Assembly (NCBI GenBank): GCA_963753585.1
Contig: CAVWCU010000001.1
Span: 1,981,681-2,045,680 of the forward strand
Origin: VRUE01 sp963753585
Lineage (GTDB): Bacteria > Actinomycetota > Thermoleophilia > Solirubrobacterales > 70-9
DNA: 64,000 nucleotides
Reading direction: 5' to 3'
This document shows positions 37,506 to 46,915 of the stretch, piece by piece. Made by a program: the position numbers and the translations under genes. The stretch's first letter is position 1, and each line of letters opens with the position of its first letter. The notes beneath the pieces are model-generated. The model had not been told where the DNA came from. It saw only the letters and a list, made by a program, of their open reading frames with translations, and made no database searches.

Positions 37506-38473
37506 GGATTGAGCTGAACGGCGAGACGCACGAGCTGCCCGAGGGGGCGACGCTCGCCGACGCCGCACGGGCGGCTGGGGCCGAGGAGGCCCGAGGCGTC
37601 GCCATCGCCCTCGATGGCGAGGTCGCGCCTCGCGCCGAGTGGGTCTCGACGCCGCTGGTCGAGGGCAGCAAGGTCGAGGTGCTGGCGGCGATCCAGGGTG
37701 GGGCAGAGGGTTGGGAGCTGGGCGGCCGGGCCTGGACCTCGCGCCTGATCGCGGGCACCGGCGGCTTCCGCTCGCTGGAGCAGATGGAGCGGGCGCTGGA
37801 GGCCTCGGGCGCGGAGATCGTTACCGTCGCCCTGCGTCGCATCGATCCCGACGCGAAGGGCTCGGTCCTCGACGTGCTCGACCGCCTCGGCCTCTTCGCC
37901 CTCCCCAACACCGCCGGCTGCTACACCGCCCGCGACGCCGTCCGCACCGCGCGGCTCGCCCGCGAGGCCTTCGAGACCGAGTGGATCAAGCTCGAGGTGA
38001 TCGGCGACGACCGCACCCTCTTCCCCGACGCGGTCGAGCTCCTCGACGCCGCCGAGACCCTCGTCGGCGAGGGCTTCACGGTCCTCCCGTACACCAACGA
38101 CGACCCGATTCTCGCCCGCCGCCTCGAGGAGGCCGGTTGCGCCGCGGTGATGCCGCTGGGCTCGCCGATCGGCTCCGGCGCCGGCATCCGCAACCCGTAC
38201 AACATCGCGATCATCGCCGAGCGCGCCTCGGTCCCGGTCATCCTCGACGCCGGCATCGGCACCGCCTCCGACGCCGCCCTGGCGATGGAGCTGGGCTGCG
38301 ACGCGGTGATGGCCGCCAGCTCAATCTTCGGCGCCGCCGACCCGGTCGCGATGGCGACCGCCCTGCGACTCGGAGTCGAGGCCGGCCACGCCGCCCACGC
38401 CGCCGGCCGCATCCCCCGCCGCACTCACGCCGAGGCCTCGACCCCCGAGCAAGGCCTCCCCGAGCTCTCCTGA
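37502..38473 (+). CDS. thiSG: ThiS-ThiG fusion: sulfur carrier and thiazole synthase
   Basis: A 323-residue fusion. Residues 1-67 are ThiS (MRIELNGETHELPEGATLAD ... VEVLAAIQGG). Residues ~70-323 are ThiG (GWELGGRAWTSRLIAGTGGF, the Schiff-base Lys region TEWIKLEVIGDDRTLFPD, and GSPIGSGAGIRNPYN). In normal ThiS the Gly-Gly ends the protein and carries the thiocarboxylate; here it sits in a linker, so processing or an alternative mechanism is needed. It overlaps thiO by four bases. thiF and thiC are not in the window. Confidence 0.92.
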   Translation: MRIELNGETHELPEGATLADAARAAGAEEARGVAIALDGEVAPRAEWVSTPLVEGSKVEVLAAIQGGAEGWELGGRAWTSRLIAGTGGFRSLEQMERALEASGAEIVTVALRRIDPDAKGSVLDVLDRLGLFALPNTAGCYTARDAVRTARLAREAFETEWIKLEVIGDDRTLFPDAVELLDAAETLVGEGFTVLPYTNDDPILARRLEEAGCAAVMPLGSPIGSGAGIRNPYNIAIIAERASVPVILDAGIGTASDAALAMELGCDAVMAASSIFGAADPVAMATALRLGVEAGHAAHAAGRIPRRTHAEASTPEQGLPELS

Positions 38474-38514
38474 CGGTCCCCAACGACCCGCCGCCCTCTA
38501 CCATGGGCCACCGC

Positions 38515-38588
38515 GCCCCCGTAGCTCAGTTGGTTAGAGCGGCGGCCTTTTAAGCCGCGCGGCCCGGGTTCGAATCCCGGCGGGGGTA
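38515..38588 (+). tRNA. tRNA-Lys (anticodon TTT)
   Basis: A 74-base cloverleaf: acceptor GCCCCCG/CGGGGGT, D arm GCTC/GAGC, anticodon stem GCGGC/GCCGC with loop CTTTTAA (anticodon TTT), T arm CCGGG/CCCGG. No encoded CCA. It lies 41 bases after thiSG. Confidence 0.94.
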
Positions 38589-38619
38589 CTAAGCCAATCC
38601 TCGTTGGTTTCCCGGAGAA

Positions 38620-38651
38620 CGCAATCGGCCCGCCGAAGCGGGCCGATTGCG
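38620..38651. terminator. Strong hairpin after tRNA-Lys
   Basis: CGCAATCGGCCCGC, a CGAA loop and the exact complement: a perfect 14-bp stem. No T-run follows, so it is a terminator-like or processing hairpin for the tRNA and/or the convergent purH transcript. Confidence 0.7.
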
Positions 38652-38679
38652 AAGAGGGTTGCCGCCGAATTACTCCAAC

Positions 38680-38802
38680 GACCCCGCCATCACGAATGCC
38701 TATCTTAGCGCCCGGGGCGGGAGTCGAACCCGCCAACCCCCGCTTCGTGATGGCGGGGTCCGCGTCCGGCGGCCGGGCCGTCACCGCTCTAGCGGCCCGG
38801 CC
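38680..38802. repeat. Inverted repeats and T-arm-like hairpin downstream of purH
   Basis: GACCCCGCCATCACGAA (38680-38696) and its exact complement (38744-38760) enclose a T-arm-like hairpin: on the minus strand GGCGGG-TTCGACT-CCCGCC (38716-38734). A further perfect 10-bp stem GGCCGGGCCG/CGGCCCGGCC lies at 38771-38802. I could not fold a whole cloverleaf, so this is not called a tRNA. Confidence 0.5.
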
Positions 38803-38876
38803 GACGCTATCCCGCACGAACGCACGTATTGCGCTGCAAATCGAGCGAATCACACACCATCTCGAGACGCGCGCCG

Positions 38877-40490
38877 CTAGTGACGGAAATGCCGGTGCTT
38901 GGTGAAGACCATCGTCACGCCGGCGGCCTCGCAGGCCTCGATCACCTCGGCGTCGCGCTTGGAGCCGCCGGGCTGGATCACGGTGGTGGAGCCGGCTTCG
39001 ATTGCCAGCTGAGGCCCGTCGGCAAAGGGGAAGAAAGCGTCGGAGGCGACGGCGGAGCCGGCTAGGAGGGTATTGGCATCCTCGCGAGCGTCGCGGCACT
39101 TCTCGACCGCGAGGCGGACCGAGTCGACCCGGCTCATCTGACCGGCACCGATGCCGATCGTGGCGCCGTCCTTGGCGATCACGATCGCGTTGGAGCGGAC
39201 GTGACGGACGACGGTCCAGGCGAAGAGCATGTCGCGCCACTGCTCCTCGCTCACCCCGGCCTTCGTCACCACCTCCATCAGCTCGCGCGGCTCGGGGTCA
39301 CCGTCGCGGTCCTGGATCAGCAGCCCGCCCAGCACCCGTTTGACGTCGCGTTCGCCCGAATCGCGCTGGCGGCGCTCCTCCTCGCAGAGGATGCGAATCG
39401 CCTCCTTCTGCTGGAGAACAGCCAGCGCCCCGTGCTCGTAGTGGGGTGCGATCAGCACCTCGACGAAGTTCTTGTGGAGCTCCTCTGCGAGCGCCTCTGA
39501 AACCGGCTGGTTGAAGGCGATCACGCCGCCGAAGGCCGACATCGGGTCGCAGGCCAGCGCCTTTTTGTAGGCCTCCAGGGAGTCGGTGCCGACCGCCACC
39601 CCGCAGGGGTTGTTGTGCTTGACGATCGTGCAGGCGGGCTGCTCGAAGTCCTCGACCAGCCGCCGCGCCGAGTCGAGGTCGAGCACGTTGTTGAAGGAGA
39701 GGGCGCGGCCGTGCAGCTTGGCGACGCGCGCGAGGACATGGCTGCGGGCGCCGGCTTCGGAGTACAGCGCCGCCCGTTGGTGGGGGTTCTCGCCGTAGGC
39801 GAGGTCGAGAACCTTCTCGTAGGCGACCGCCAGGTGTTCGGGGTAGTCCTCGTACTCGGTCGAGAACCAGCGGCTGATCGCGGCGTCGTAGCGGGCGGTC
39901 TGGGCGAAGGCCTCGTTGGCGAGCCAGTGCCGGGTCGAGGCCGAAACCTCGCCGCCGGACTCCTCGAGCTCTGCCAGCACCGCGTCGTAGGACTCGGGCT
40001 TGACGACGACGGCGACCCCGTCGTGGTTCTTGGCGGCGGCCCGAATCATCGTCGGCCCGCCGATGTCGATGTTCTCGACCGCGGCCTCGGGCGCGACGTC
40101 GCGCGCGGCCACCGTCTCCTCGAAGGGGTAGAGGTTGACGCAGACCAGGTCGATCGGCTCGATCCCCTCGCGCTCCAGCGTCGCCATGTGCTCGGGGTGG
40201 TCACGCCGCGCCAGCAGGGCCGCGTGCAGCCGCGGGTGCAGGGTCTTGACCCGCCCGCCGAGGATCTCTTCCTGGCCGGTGAACTCGGAGACGTCGGTCA
40301 CCTCGAGCCCCGCCTCGCGCAGCGCCGCCGCCGTGCCGCCCGTGGAGAGGATCTGCACGCCCAGCGCTGCGAGCCCGCGGGCGAAGTCGGCGACGCCGGT
40401 CTTGTCGGAGACCGAGACGAGCGCACGGCGCACCACGATCGCACCGTCGCTCACGGCTTCCGATCGGGTGTCTGCACGGGCTTCACTCAT
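38877..40490 (-). CDS. purH: Bifunctional AICAR formyltransferase / IMP cyclohydrolase
   Basis: A 537-residue protein performing the last two steps of IMP synthesis. The N-terminal cyclohydrolase (MGS-like fold: RRALVSVSDKTGVADFARGL, then STGGTAAALREAGL) is followed by the transformylase with catalytic Lys-His in VKHNNPCGVAVG and the C-terminal GIGAGQMSRVDSVRLA and PGGSKRDAEVIEACEAAG. Full length and intact. Its start overlaps the purN stop by eight bases, forming a purN-purH operon. Confidence 0.95.
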   Translation of the reverse strand: MSEARADTRSEAVSDGAIVVRRALVSVSDKTGVADFARGLAALGVQILSTGGTAAALREAGLEVTDVSEFTGQEEILGGRVKTLHPRLHAALLARRDHPEHMATLEREGIEPIDLVCVNLYPFEETVAARDVAPEAAVENIDIGGPTMIRAAAKNHDGVAVVVKPESYDAVLAELEESGGEVSASTRHWLANEAFAQTARYDAAISRWFSTEYEDYPEHLAVAYEKVLDLAYGENPHQRAALYSEAGARSHVLARVAKLHGRALSFNNVLDLDSARRLVEDFEQPACTIVKHNNPCGVAVGTDSLEAYKKALACDPMSAFGGVIAFNQPVSEALAEELHKNFVEVLIAPHYEHGALAVLQQKEAIRILCEEERRQRDSGERDVKRVLGGLLIQDRDGDPEPRELMEVVTKAGVSEEQWRDMLFAWTVVRHVRSNAIVIAKDGATIGIGAGQMSRVDSVRLAVEKCRDAREDANTLLAGSAVASDAFFPFADGPQLAIEAGSTTVIQPGGSKRDAEVIEACEAAGVTMVFTKHRHFRH

Positions 40491-41106
40491 CGAGAATGAC
40501 GACGCTTGGGTCGCTCGCGTCGATCCTAACTCTGCCCGCCGCGATCATGCGGATCGCCTCCGGGTAAAGCTCGTGCTCGGTGGCGTGGATCGTCCCCTCG
40601 AGCGCCGTCCGGTCGCGGCCGGCCGGCACCGGCACCTCGCGCTGGAGCAGCACCGGCCCGGTGTCTACACCCTCGTCGACGAAGTGGACGGTGACGCCGG
40701 TTGTCTCGACCCCCGCCTCGAGCGCCTGGCCGATCGCGTCGAGGCCAGGAAAGGCCGGCAGCAGGGCAGGGTGGACGTTGACGATCCGGTGCCGGAAGCG
40801 GGCGATGAACCCTTCGCTCAGCAGCTGCATGTATCCGGCGAGGGCGACGAGGTCGGCGCCACGGGCCTCGATCCAGTCGCCCATCGCGGTGTCTCGCGCC
40901 TCGCGGTCGGCGTAGCCGTCGCGCGGGAAGGAGGCCGTCTCGACATCGGCCGCTCGGGCCCGCTCCAGAGCCCGCGCGTCCAGCTTGTCCGAGCCGACCC
41001 CGACGACCTCGATCCCCTCGTTGCCATGCAGCTGGTCGAGGATCGCCTGCAGGTTGGTGCCGCTGCCGGAGGCGAGGACGACGAGACGAAACGTGGCACG
41101 GCGCAT
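40483..41106 (-). CDS. purN: Phosphoribosylglycinamide formyltransferase
   Basis: A protein of 207 residues from the ATG at 41106. It formylates GAR using 10-formyl-tetrahydrofolate. Motifs: LVVLASGSGTNLQAILDQL, the catalytic IVNVHPALLPAFPG and VHFVDEGVDTGPVLLQREVP. The residues after PAFPG (LDAIGQALEAG) differ from the common MHAPRQALEAG. The start codon lies inside the inner part of palindromic repeat B, and the 5' coding bases form its left arm. Confidence 0.93.
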   Translation of the reverse strand: MRRATFRLVVLASGSGTNLQAILDQLHGNEGIEVVGVGSDKLDARALERARAADVETASFPRDGYADREARDTAMGDWIEARGADLVALAGYMQLLSEGFIARFRHRIVNVHPALLPAFPGLDAIGQALEAGVETTGVTVHFVDEGVDTGPVLLQREVPVPAGRDRTALEGTIHATEHELYPEAIRMIAAGRVRIDASDPSVVILDE

Positions 41107-41185
41107 CTCTACGTCCTCGGTCGCTCGCGTGCAGAGCACGCCACGCTCCCTGCATCCTTGATCTGCTTGACCACGTTTCGTCTCG
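41082..41185. repeat. Palindromic repeat family B, copy 2, over purN start
   Basis: A 15-bp perfect inverted repeat (CGAGACGAAACGTGG at 41082-41096 and its complement at 41171-41185) flanks an 84-bp core similar to 32999-33083. Shared blocks include GCATCTCT, CGTCCTC and TCCTTGATCTGCT. The left arm is coding sequence of purN. Confidence 0.68.
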
Positions 41186-41224
41186 AATGACTTAGAGGAT
41201 CCACGCCCATGGCATTATCGCTTC

Positions 41225-42184
41225 GTGACGCTGTTCGATCGTCTCGGCCTCGACAAGCCGATAGTCCAGGCCGGCATGGGCGGCGGCCTCAGCCGTCACG
41301 AGCTCGCCGCGTCGGTCTCGGAGGCCGGGGGACTGGGGACGATCGCGGTCAACGGCGCCGCGGCGATCGAGCGCGAGCTGGCCGCCGCACGGGCTTTGAC
41401 AGAGCGGCCCATCGCGGTCAACGTCTTGCTGCCCTTCGCGCGCCGCGACTGGTTCGCCGCTGCGGCGAAGGCCGATGTCGTCGTCACCTTCTGGGGCGCC
41501 CCGAAGCGCCGGACCCCCGGCGTCTGGATCCATCAGTGCGGATCCGTGGGCGAGGCCCGAGCGACCCATGCCGCGGGCGCCGATGCGGTGATCGTCCAGG
41601 GCGTCGAGGCGGGTGGCCACGTGAGAGGCCGGACGCCGGCCCTCGACCTGCTCGCGCAGGTTCGAGCCGCATTGCCGCGCGACTTCCCACTGTTTCTCGC
41701 AGGTGGTATCGCCGATCGGGACGACGTGGGGCGGGCGCTCGAAGCCGGCGCAGCCGGCGCCGTGGCAGGCACCCGCTTCCTGCTCAGCCAGGAGAGCCGG
41801 GCGCATCCCGAGTACCGGCGCCGCCTGCTGGTCGCCGAGGAGACGATCCTCACCGAGCTCTTCGGCGTCGGCTGGCCGGCGCCGCACCGCGTCGTCGCCA
41901 ACGCAGCAACCGAGCACTGGCTCGGAGACGATCCCCGCGGGTCGACCCTGAACAAGGTGCTGAACCGCCTAACCGGGCCGACCGGCCGCTACATGCCATC
42001 TTCCCTCCAGGCACGAATGGTGCGTGCCCAGCGACCGCACGGCAGGCTGCTCACCCCGCTGGGACCAACCGACGACGGCCCCGGCAACCTTCTCGACGCC
42101 GGCCCCCTCTACGCGGGCGAGACGGTGGCCCGTATCGGCGACGTGCGCCCAGCGGCCGAGATCGTCGCCGCGCTTACGCCTTAG
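41225..42184 (+). CDS. Nitronate monooxygenase-like flavoprotein
   Basis: A 319-residue TIM-barrel FMN enzyme starting at GTG. Family segments: IVQAGMGGGLSRHELAASVS, AVNVLLPF, GADAVIVQGVEAGGHVRG with the catalytic-type His, and LAGGIADRDDVGRALEAGA followed by GTRFLLSQES. Relatives oxidise propionate-3-nitronate and related nitronates; some reduce quinones or enoyl groups. It converges on purF with nine bases between the stops and is functionally unrelated to purine synthesis. Confidence 0.82.
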   Translation: MTLFDRLGLDKPIVQAGMGGGLSRHELAASVSEAGGLGTIAVNGAAAIERELAAARALTERPIAVNVLLPFARRDWFAAAAKADVVVTFWGAPKRRTPGVWIHQCGSVGEARATHAAGADAVIVQGVEAGGHVRGRTPALDLLAQVRAALPRDFPLFLAGGIADRDDVGRALEAGAAGAVAGTRFLLSQESRAHPEYRRRLLVAEETILTELFGVGWPAPHRVVANAATEHWLGDDPRGSTLNKVLNRLTGPTGRYMPSSLQARMVRAQRPHGRLLTPLGPTDDGPGNLLDAGPLYAGETVARIGDVRPAAEIVAALTP

Positions 42185-42193
42185 GAGGGACTC

Positions 42194-43636
42194 TTAGGAC
42201 GACGCCGGGACGACGGCCACGTCCTCGAGCGCGAACTTCCCGTTCGCGTCCTCGGGATCGCCCAGCGGGTAGCTCCCGCTGAAGCAGGCGTCGCAGTGGT
42301 CCTCGGGCGGGGTGCCGATAGCCTCGTAGACGCCGTCGAGGGAGAGGTAGGCGAGGGAGTCGGCGTCGAGCTCGTCGGCGATCTCCTGCACGGTGCGCTT
42401 GTGGGCGATCATCTCCTCGCGGGTCGACATGTCGACCCCGTAGTGGCAGGGGTTGCGGATCGGCGGTGCCGAGATCCGCAGGTGGACCTCCCTCGCGCCG
42501 GCGTCGCGCAGCATGCCGACGATCTGCCGCGTCGTGTTGCCGCGCACGATCGAGTCGTCGACGACGACGATGCGCTGGCCGGAGACGATCTCCGGCAGCG
42601 GGTTGAACTTGAGCCGCAGGCCGTGCTTGCGCAGCTCCTGCCCCGGCTGGATGAAGGTCCGCGCCACGTAGCGGTTCTTGATCAGGCCGTCGTCGCGCGG
42701 CAGCCCCGAGGCGCGCGCGAACCCGGCGGCGGCCGGGTTGCCGGAGTCCGGCACTGAGATCACCAAATCGGCCTCGACCGGCGCCTCGCGCCAGAGGATC
42801 TCGCCCATTCGCCCGCGCACCTGCTGCAGCACCTTGCCCTCCAGGCGGCTGTCGGGACGGGAGAAGTAGATGTGCTCGAAGACGCACATCGCCGGCCGCT
42901 CGGCCTTGACGACCTGGCGGGTCTCGAGGCCGCGCTCGGTCAGCGAGACCATCTCGCCCGGGTGCACTTCGCGCATCAGCTTGGCGCCGATGATGTCGAA
43001 GGCGCAGCTCTCCGAGGCGACGACAAAGCGGTCGTCGAGCTTGCCCAGCGAGAGCGGCCGCACCCCGTGCGGGTCGCGGAAGGCGACGATCGCGCGCTTG
43101 GTCATCACCACGGTCGAGTAGGCGCCCTCCAGGCGCGGCATCACGTCCGTCACCGCGTCCTCGATCAACTTGCCCTCGTTGGAGGAGAGCAACGCCGCGA
43201 TGATCTCCGAGTCGGAGGTGCCGCGGAAGGCGATGCCGCGCTCCTTCAGCTCGGCCCAGAGCTCGACCGCGTTGGTCAGATTGCCGTTGTGGGCGAGCGC
43301 CAGCTCGCGGCCGTCGTCGCGCCAGACCGGCTGCGCGTTCTCCCAGGACCCACCGCCGGTGGTCGAGTAGCGGACGTGGCCGATCGCCATATCGCCCTCC
43401 AGCGCCCGCAGCTTCTCCTCGTCGAAGACCTGGGAGACGAGGCCCGAGTCGCGCAGCGTCGTGATGTGACCGCCCTCGCAGGTGGCGATCCCGGCCGACT
43501 CCTGGCCGCGGTGCTGCAGCGCGTAGAGGCTGAAGTAGGCGAGGCGGGCGACGTCGTGCCCGGGTGCGTATACGCCGAACACCCCGCATTCCTCGCGCGG
43601 GCCGTCGCGGTCTATCTGCTGCCCCTGGGGAGTCAA
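42194..43636 (-). CDS. purF: Amidophosphoribosyltransferase
   Basis: A 480-residue protein for the first committed step of purine synthesis. The propeptide of 16 residues precedes the nucleophile Cys17 in REECGVFGVYAPG, which must be exposed by processing. The PRPP site is IVVVDDSIVRGNTT. Four cysteines in CVFEHIYFSR, NPCHYGVDM and DHCDACFSG match the positions that hold a 4Fe-4S cluster in the Bacillus type enzyme. Complete, no frameshift. Confidence 0.95.
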   Translation of the reverse strand: MTPQGQQIDRDGPREECGVFGVYAPGHDVARLAYFSLYALQHRGQESAGIATCEGGHITTLRDSGLVSQVFDEEKLRALEGDMAIGHVRYSTTGGGSWENAQPVWRDDGRELALAHNGNLTNAVELWAELKERGIAFRGTSDSEIIAALLSSNEGKLIEDAVTDVMPRLEGAYSTVVMTKRAIVAFRDPHGVRPLSLGKLDDRFVVASESCAFDIIGAKLMREVHPGEMVSLTERGLETRQVVKAERPAMCVFEHIYFSRPDSRLEGKVLQQVRGRMGEILWREAPVEADLVISVPDSGNPAAAGFARASGLPRDDGLIKNRYVARTFIQPGQELRKHGLRLKFNPLPEIVSGQRIVVVDDSIVRGNTTRQIVGMLRDAGAREVHLRISAPPIRNPCHYGVDMSTREEMIAHKRTVQEIADELDADSLAYLSLDGVYEAIGTPPEDHCDACFSGSYPLGDPEDANGKFALEDVAVVPASS

Positions 43637-43759
43637 GCGCGTGCTTTCCTCGCGGTTGGAAGGACGTGACGCGCAGGCGGACTGCCTACCCCGGCAGGGT
43701 AGCAGCGGGCGGGGATTGGACCGGCCGCCGCCCGGCTCAGTCGGGCTCTAAAACGACAA

Positions 43760-43797
43760 GAGCCCGACGAGACCGCTTCTGCGATCCCGCCGGGCTC
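43760..43797 (-). terminator. Terminator of secreted-protein gene
   Basis: On the minus strand GAGCCCG (end 43797) pairs with CGGGCTC (43760) with extended internal pairing, followed by TTGTCGTTTT. It stands about 25 bases after the stop of the gene at 43823. Confidence 0.7.
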
Positions 43798-43822
43798 GGC
43801 AATGCCTATGCGACGAGTGGGC

Positions 43823-44785
43823 TCAGCCCCTTTTACCTTTGCGGAGGGGTTTTTTCTGGCCTTTCACTTTCGCTTTCAGCGTTCTGACGGTCGGCGCGGC
43901 GGCCACGTTCGGCGCAGTCGCCTTGAGGACGAGCTGAAGCGACTGTTTGCGGCTCAGTTCTTTGAGCTTCGACTTCAGCCCCGCCGGGAAGATGAGCGTG
44001 AACTTGGCGATCGTCCCGGGCACGACGACCTGCGTGCTGCCGCTCAGTTTGGCTTTTTTCCCTTTGCCCAGCTTGACCGTGCCGGCAACCCTCACCGAGG
44101 CCTGGGTGTTGCTCGTCACCAGGACCCTCACAAAGCCTTTCCTGACGACCGAAGAGACGCTCAGCGCGGCCACCGGGCAGGGTGTCTGCAGGGAAGCGCT
44201 CTGCGGGCACTGGTCCTGCGTCTCGTCGCCGAATCCGTCGCCGTCGGCGTCGGGCTCGACTACAGCGGAGATTGCAGCTACCAGTCCCGGTGCGGGTGGG
44301 AAGGTGTTGGTAGACCCGAGCGTCGCTACAGGCGTAAGGGCCCCCATTTCGTCTTCCGGATTGCCGGTGGCGCAATACAGGGGAGCCGGGCCCGCGCCGC
44401 CAGTCGCGCCAGCAACGGCCGGCCGGTCGCCTGCCTGGATCGGAAGCCGCGTGTCAAAGGAGTTCAGGCCCTGAGAAACCGTGCCGGGCGTGCTCTCGGC
44501 AACGACCTGGAACTGGTTCGCACCACCGGTCGCCCGGAGGATCTGCAGCTTCTGGCCAACCGGCGTCGGAAACCCCGAATTAACCTTCCACTTCGTGACT
44601 ACACCTCCTGAAGGCGCAGCAATCGGCGGCGAGCCGGACACCTTTTTCAGCTGGACAAAGGTATAACCGACCGCCGGGTTGGTCCCCTGGCAGTCGCTGC
44701 CCACCTCGGTCGCCGCCGTCGCTGACGAGGCACCGACAAGTATCGTCACCATCGCTACAAGCATTCCTCCAAGCCGCTTCTTCAC
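43823..44785 (-). CDS. Secreted protein with Ca-binding-like motif (paralogue 1)
   Basis: A 320-residue protein with a signal peptide (MKKRLGGMLVAMVTILVGAS) and a beta-rich N-terminal domain. A thrombospondin type 3-like acidic stretch VVEPDADGDGFGDETQDQCP with a nearby second Cys follows. The C-terminal domain has GTVKLGKGKKAKLSGST and FTLIFPAGLKSKLKELSRK and ends in a Lys/Arg-rich tail. A paralogue of the same build lies at 49245. Both flank the sugar ABC operon. Surface or extracellular role; no enzyme motif seen. Confidence 0.7.
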   Translation of the reverse strand: MKKRLGGMLVAMVTILVGASSATAATEVGSDCQGTNPAVGYTFVQLKKVSGSPPIAAPSGGVVTKWKVNSGFPTPVGQKLQILRATGGANQFQVVAESTPGTVSQGLNSFDTRLPIQAGDRPAVAGATGGAGPAPLYCATGNPEDEMGALTPVATLGSTNTFPPAPGLVAAISAVVEPDADGDGFGDETQDQCPQSASLQTPCPVAALSVSSVVRKGFVRVLVTSNTQASVRVAGTVKLGKGKKAKLSGSTQVVVPGTIAKFTLIFPAGLKSKLKELSRKQSLQLVLKATAPNVAAAPTVRTLKAKVKGQKKPLRKGKRG

Positions 44786-44877
44786 CGCTTCCTCCTTATG
44801 CCGCGCTCGCTGTCATCGATCTGACACGACTCGGCAGACTAGCCGCATTCGGGCAGACGAGTTGACCAGAGAGCGGC

Positions 44878-46062
<1,185 letters not shown>

Positions 46063-46072
46063 TGCGGGCTCC

Positions 46073-46915
46073 TTATCCCTTGACGGCCCCGGCGGTGAGG
46101 CCGGAGACGATGCGGCGCTGGAAGAAGAGGACGAAGACGATGATCGGCACGGTGACGACGACCGCCGCGGCGGCGATGCTGCCAGTCGGTTCGGTGAACG
46201 AAGACTCGCCGGTGAAGAAGGCGAGCGCTGCGGGCACCGTCCGCGACGCGTCCGAAGAGGTGAGAGAGATCGCGAAGAGGAAGTCGTTCCAGGCAAAGAT
46301 GAAGACGAGGATCGCGGCGGTGAACATGCCCGGTGCGGCGAGCGGCACGATCACCTTGCGGAAGGCCTGGAACGGGGTTGCCCCGTCGACCTGGGCCGCC
46401 TGCTCCAGCTCCCAGGGGATCTCGCGGAAGAAGGCGACGAGGCAGTAGATCGCCAGCGGCAGCGAGAAGGTGAGGTAGGGGATGATCAGGCCGGGATAGG
46501 TGTCGTAGATCCCCAGCGCCCGCCACATGTCGAAGAGCGGCCCGATCGTCGAGATCGGCGGGAACATCGCGATCGCCAGCGCCCCGGCGAGGATCACCCG
46601 CTTGCCGGGGAATTCGAGCCGGGCGATCGCGTAGGCGGCGAAGGAGGCGAGCACGATCGAGATCACGGTCGTCGAGAGCGCGATCAGGATTGAGTTGATC
46701 AGCGGCTTGATGAAGGGGCTGTCGTCGACCCCACCTTCGAAGAGGCTCTTGTAGTTGTCGAAGGAGACCTCGCTGGGGATGAAGCGACCGTCGGCGATCG
46801 CTTCCGGTGGCTTCAGCGAGATCGAGATCAGCCATAGCACCGGGATCAGGGCGAAGATCAGCACCACCGTGATGCCGATGCTCCAGAGGACGTACTCGCG
46901 GCTTCCCCGTTCCAT
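46073..46915 (-). CDS. Sugar ABC transporter permease (MalG type)
   Basis: A 280-residue protein with six membrane helices and the inner-membrane permease EAA motif EQAAQVDGATPFQAFRKVIVPLAAPG near residue 190. Typical length and topology for the second permease of carbohydrate importers (MalG/UgpE/SugB). Its start is directly adjacent to the stop of the partner permease. Confidence 0.9.
   Translation of the reverse strand: MERGSREYVLWSIGITVVLIFALIPVLWLISISLKPPEAIADGRFIPSEVSFDNYKSLFEGGVDDSPFIKPLINSILIALSTTVISIVLASFAAYAIARLEFPGKRVILAGALAIAMFPPISTIGPLFDMWRALGIYDTYPGLIIPYLTFSLPLAIYCLVAFFREIPWELEQAAQVDGATPFQAFRKVIVPLAAPGMFTAAILVFIFAWNDFLFAISLTSSDASRTVPAALAFFTGESSFTEPTGSIAAAAVVVTVPIIVFVLFFQRRIVSGLTAGAVKG

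Noticed and set aside
35604..37568. A 654-codon open frame extending thiE upstream
   Set aside because: The extension is antisense to the riboswitch, thiO and thiSG and lacks family similarity; thiE starts at 36290.
38680..38802. A tRNA-Sec gene on the minus strand
   Set aside because: The T-arm looks right and a TCA triplet occurs in the neighbouring loop, but there is no U before it and no 8-bp acceptor partner could be found.
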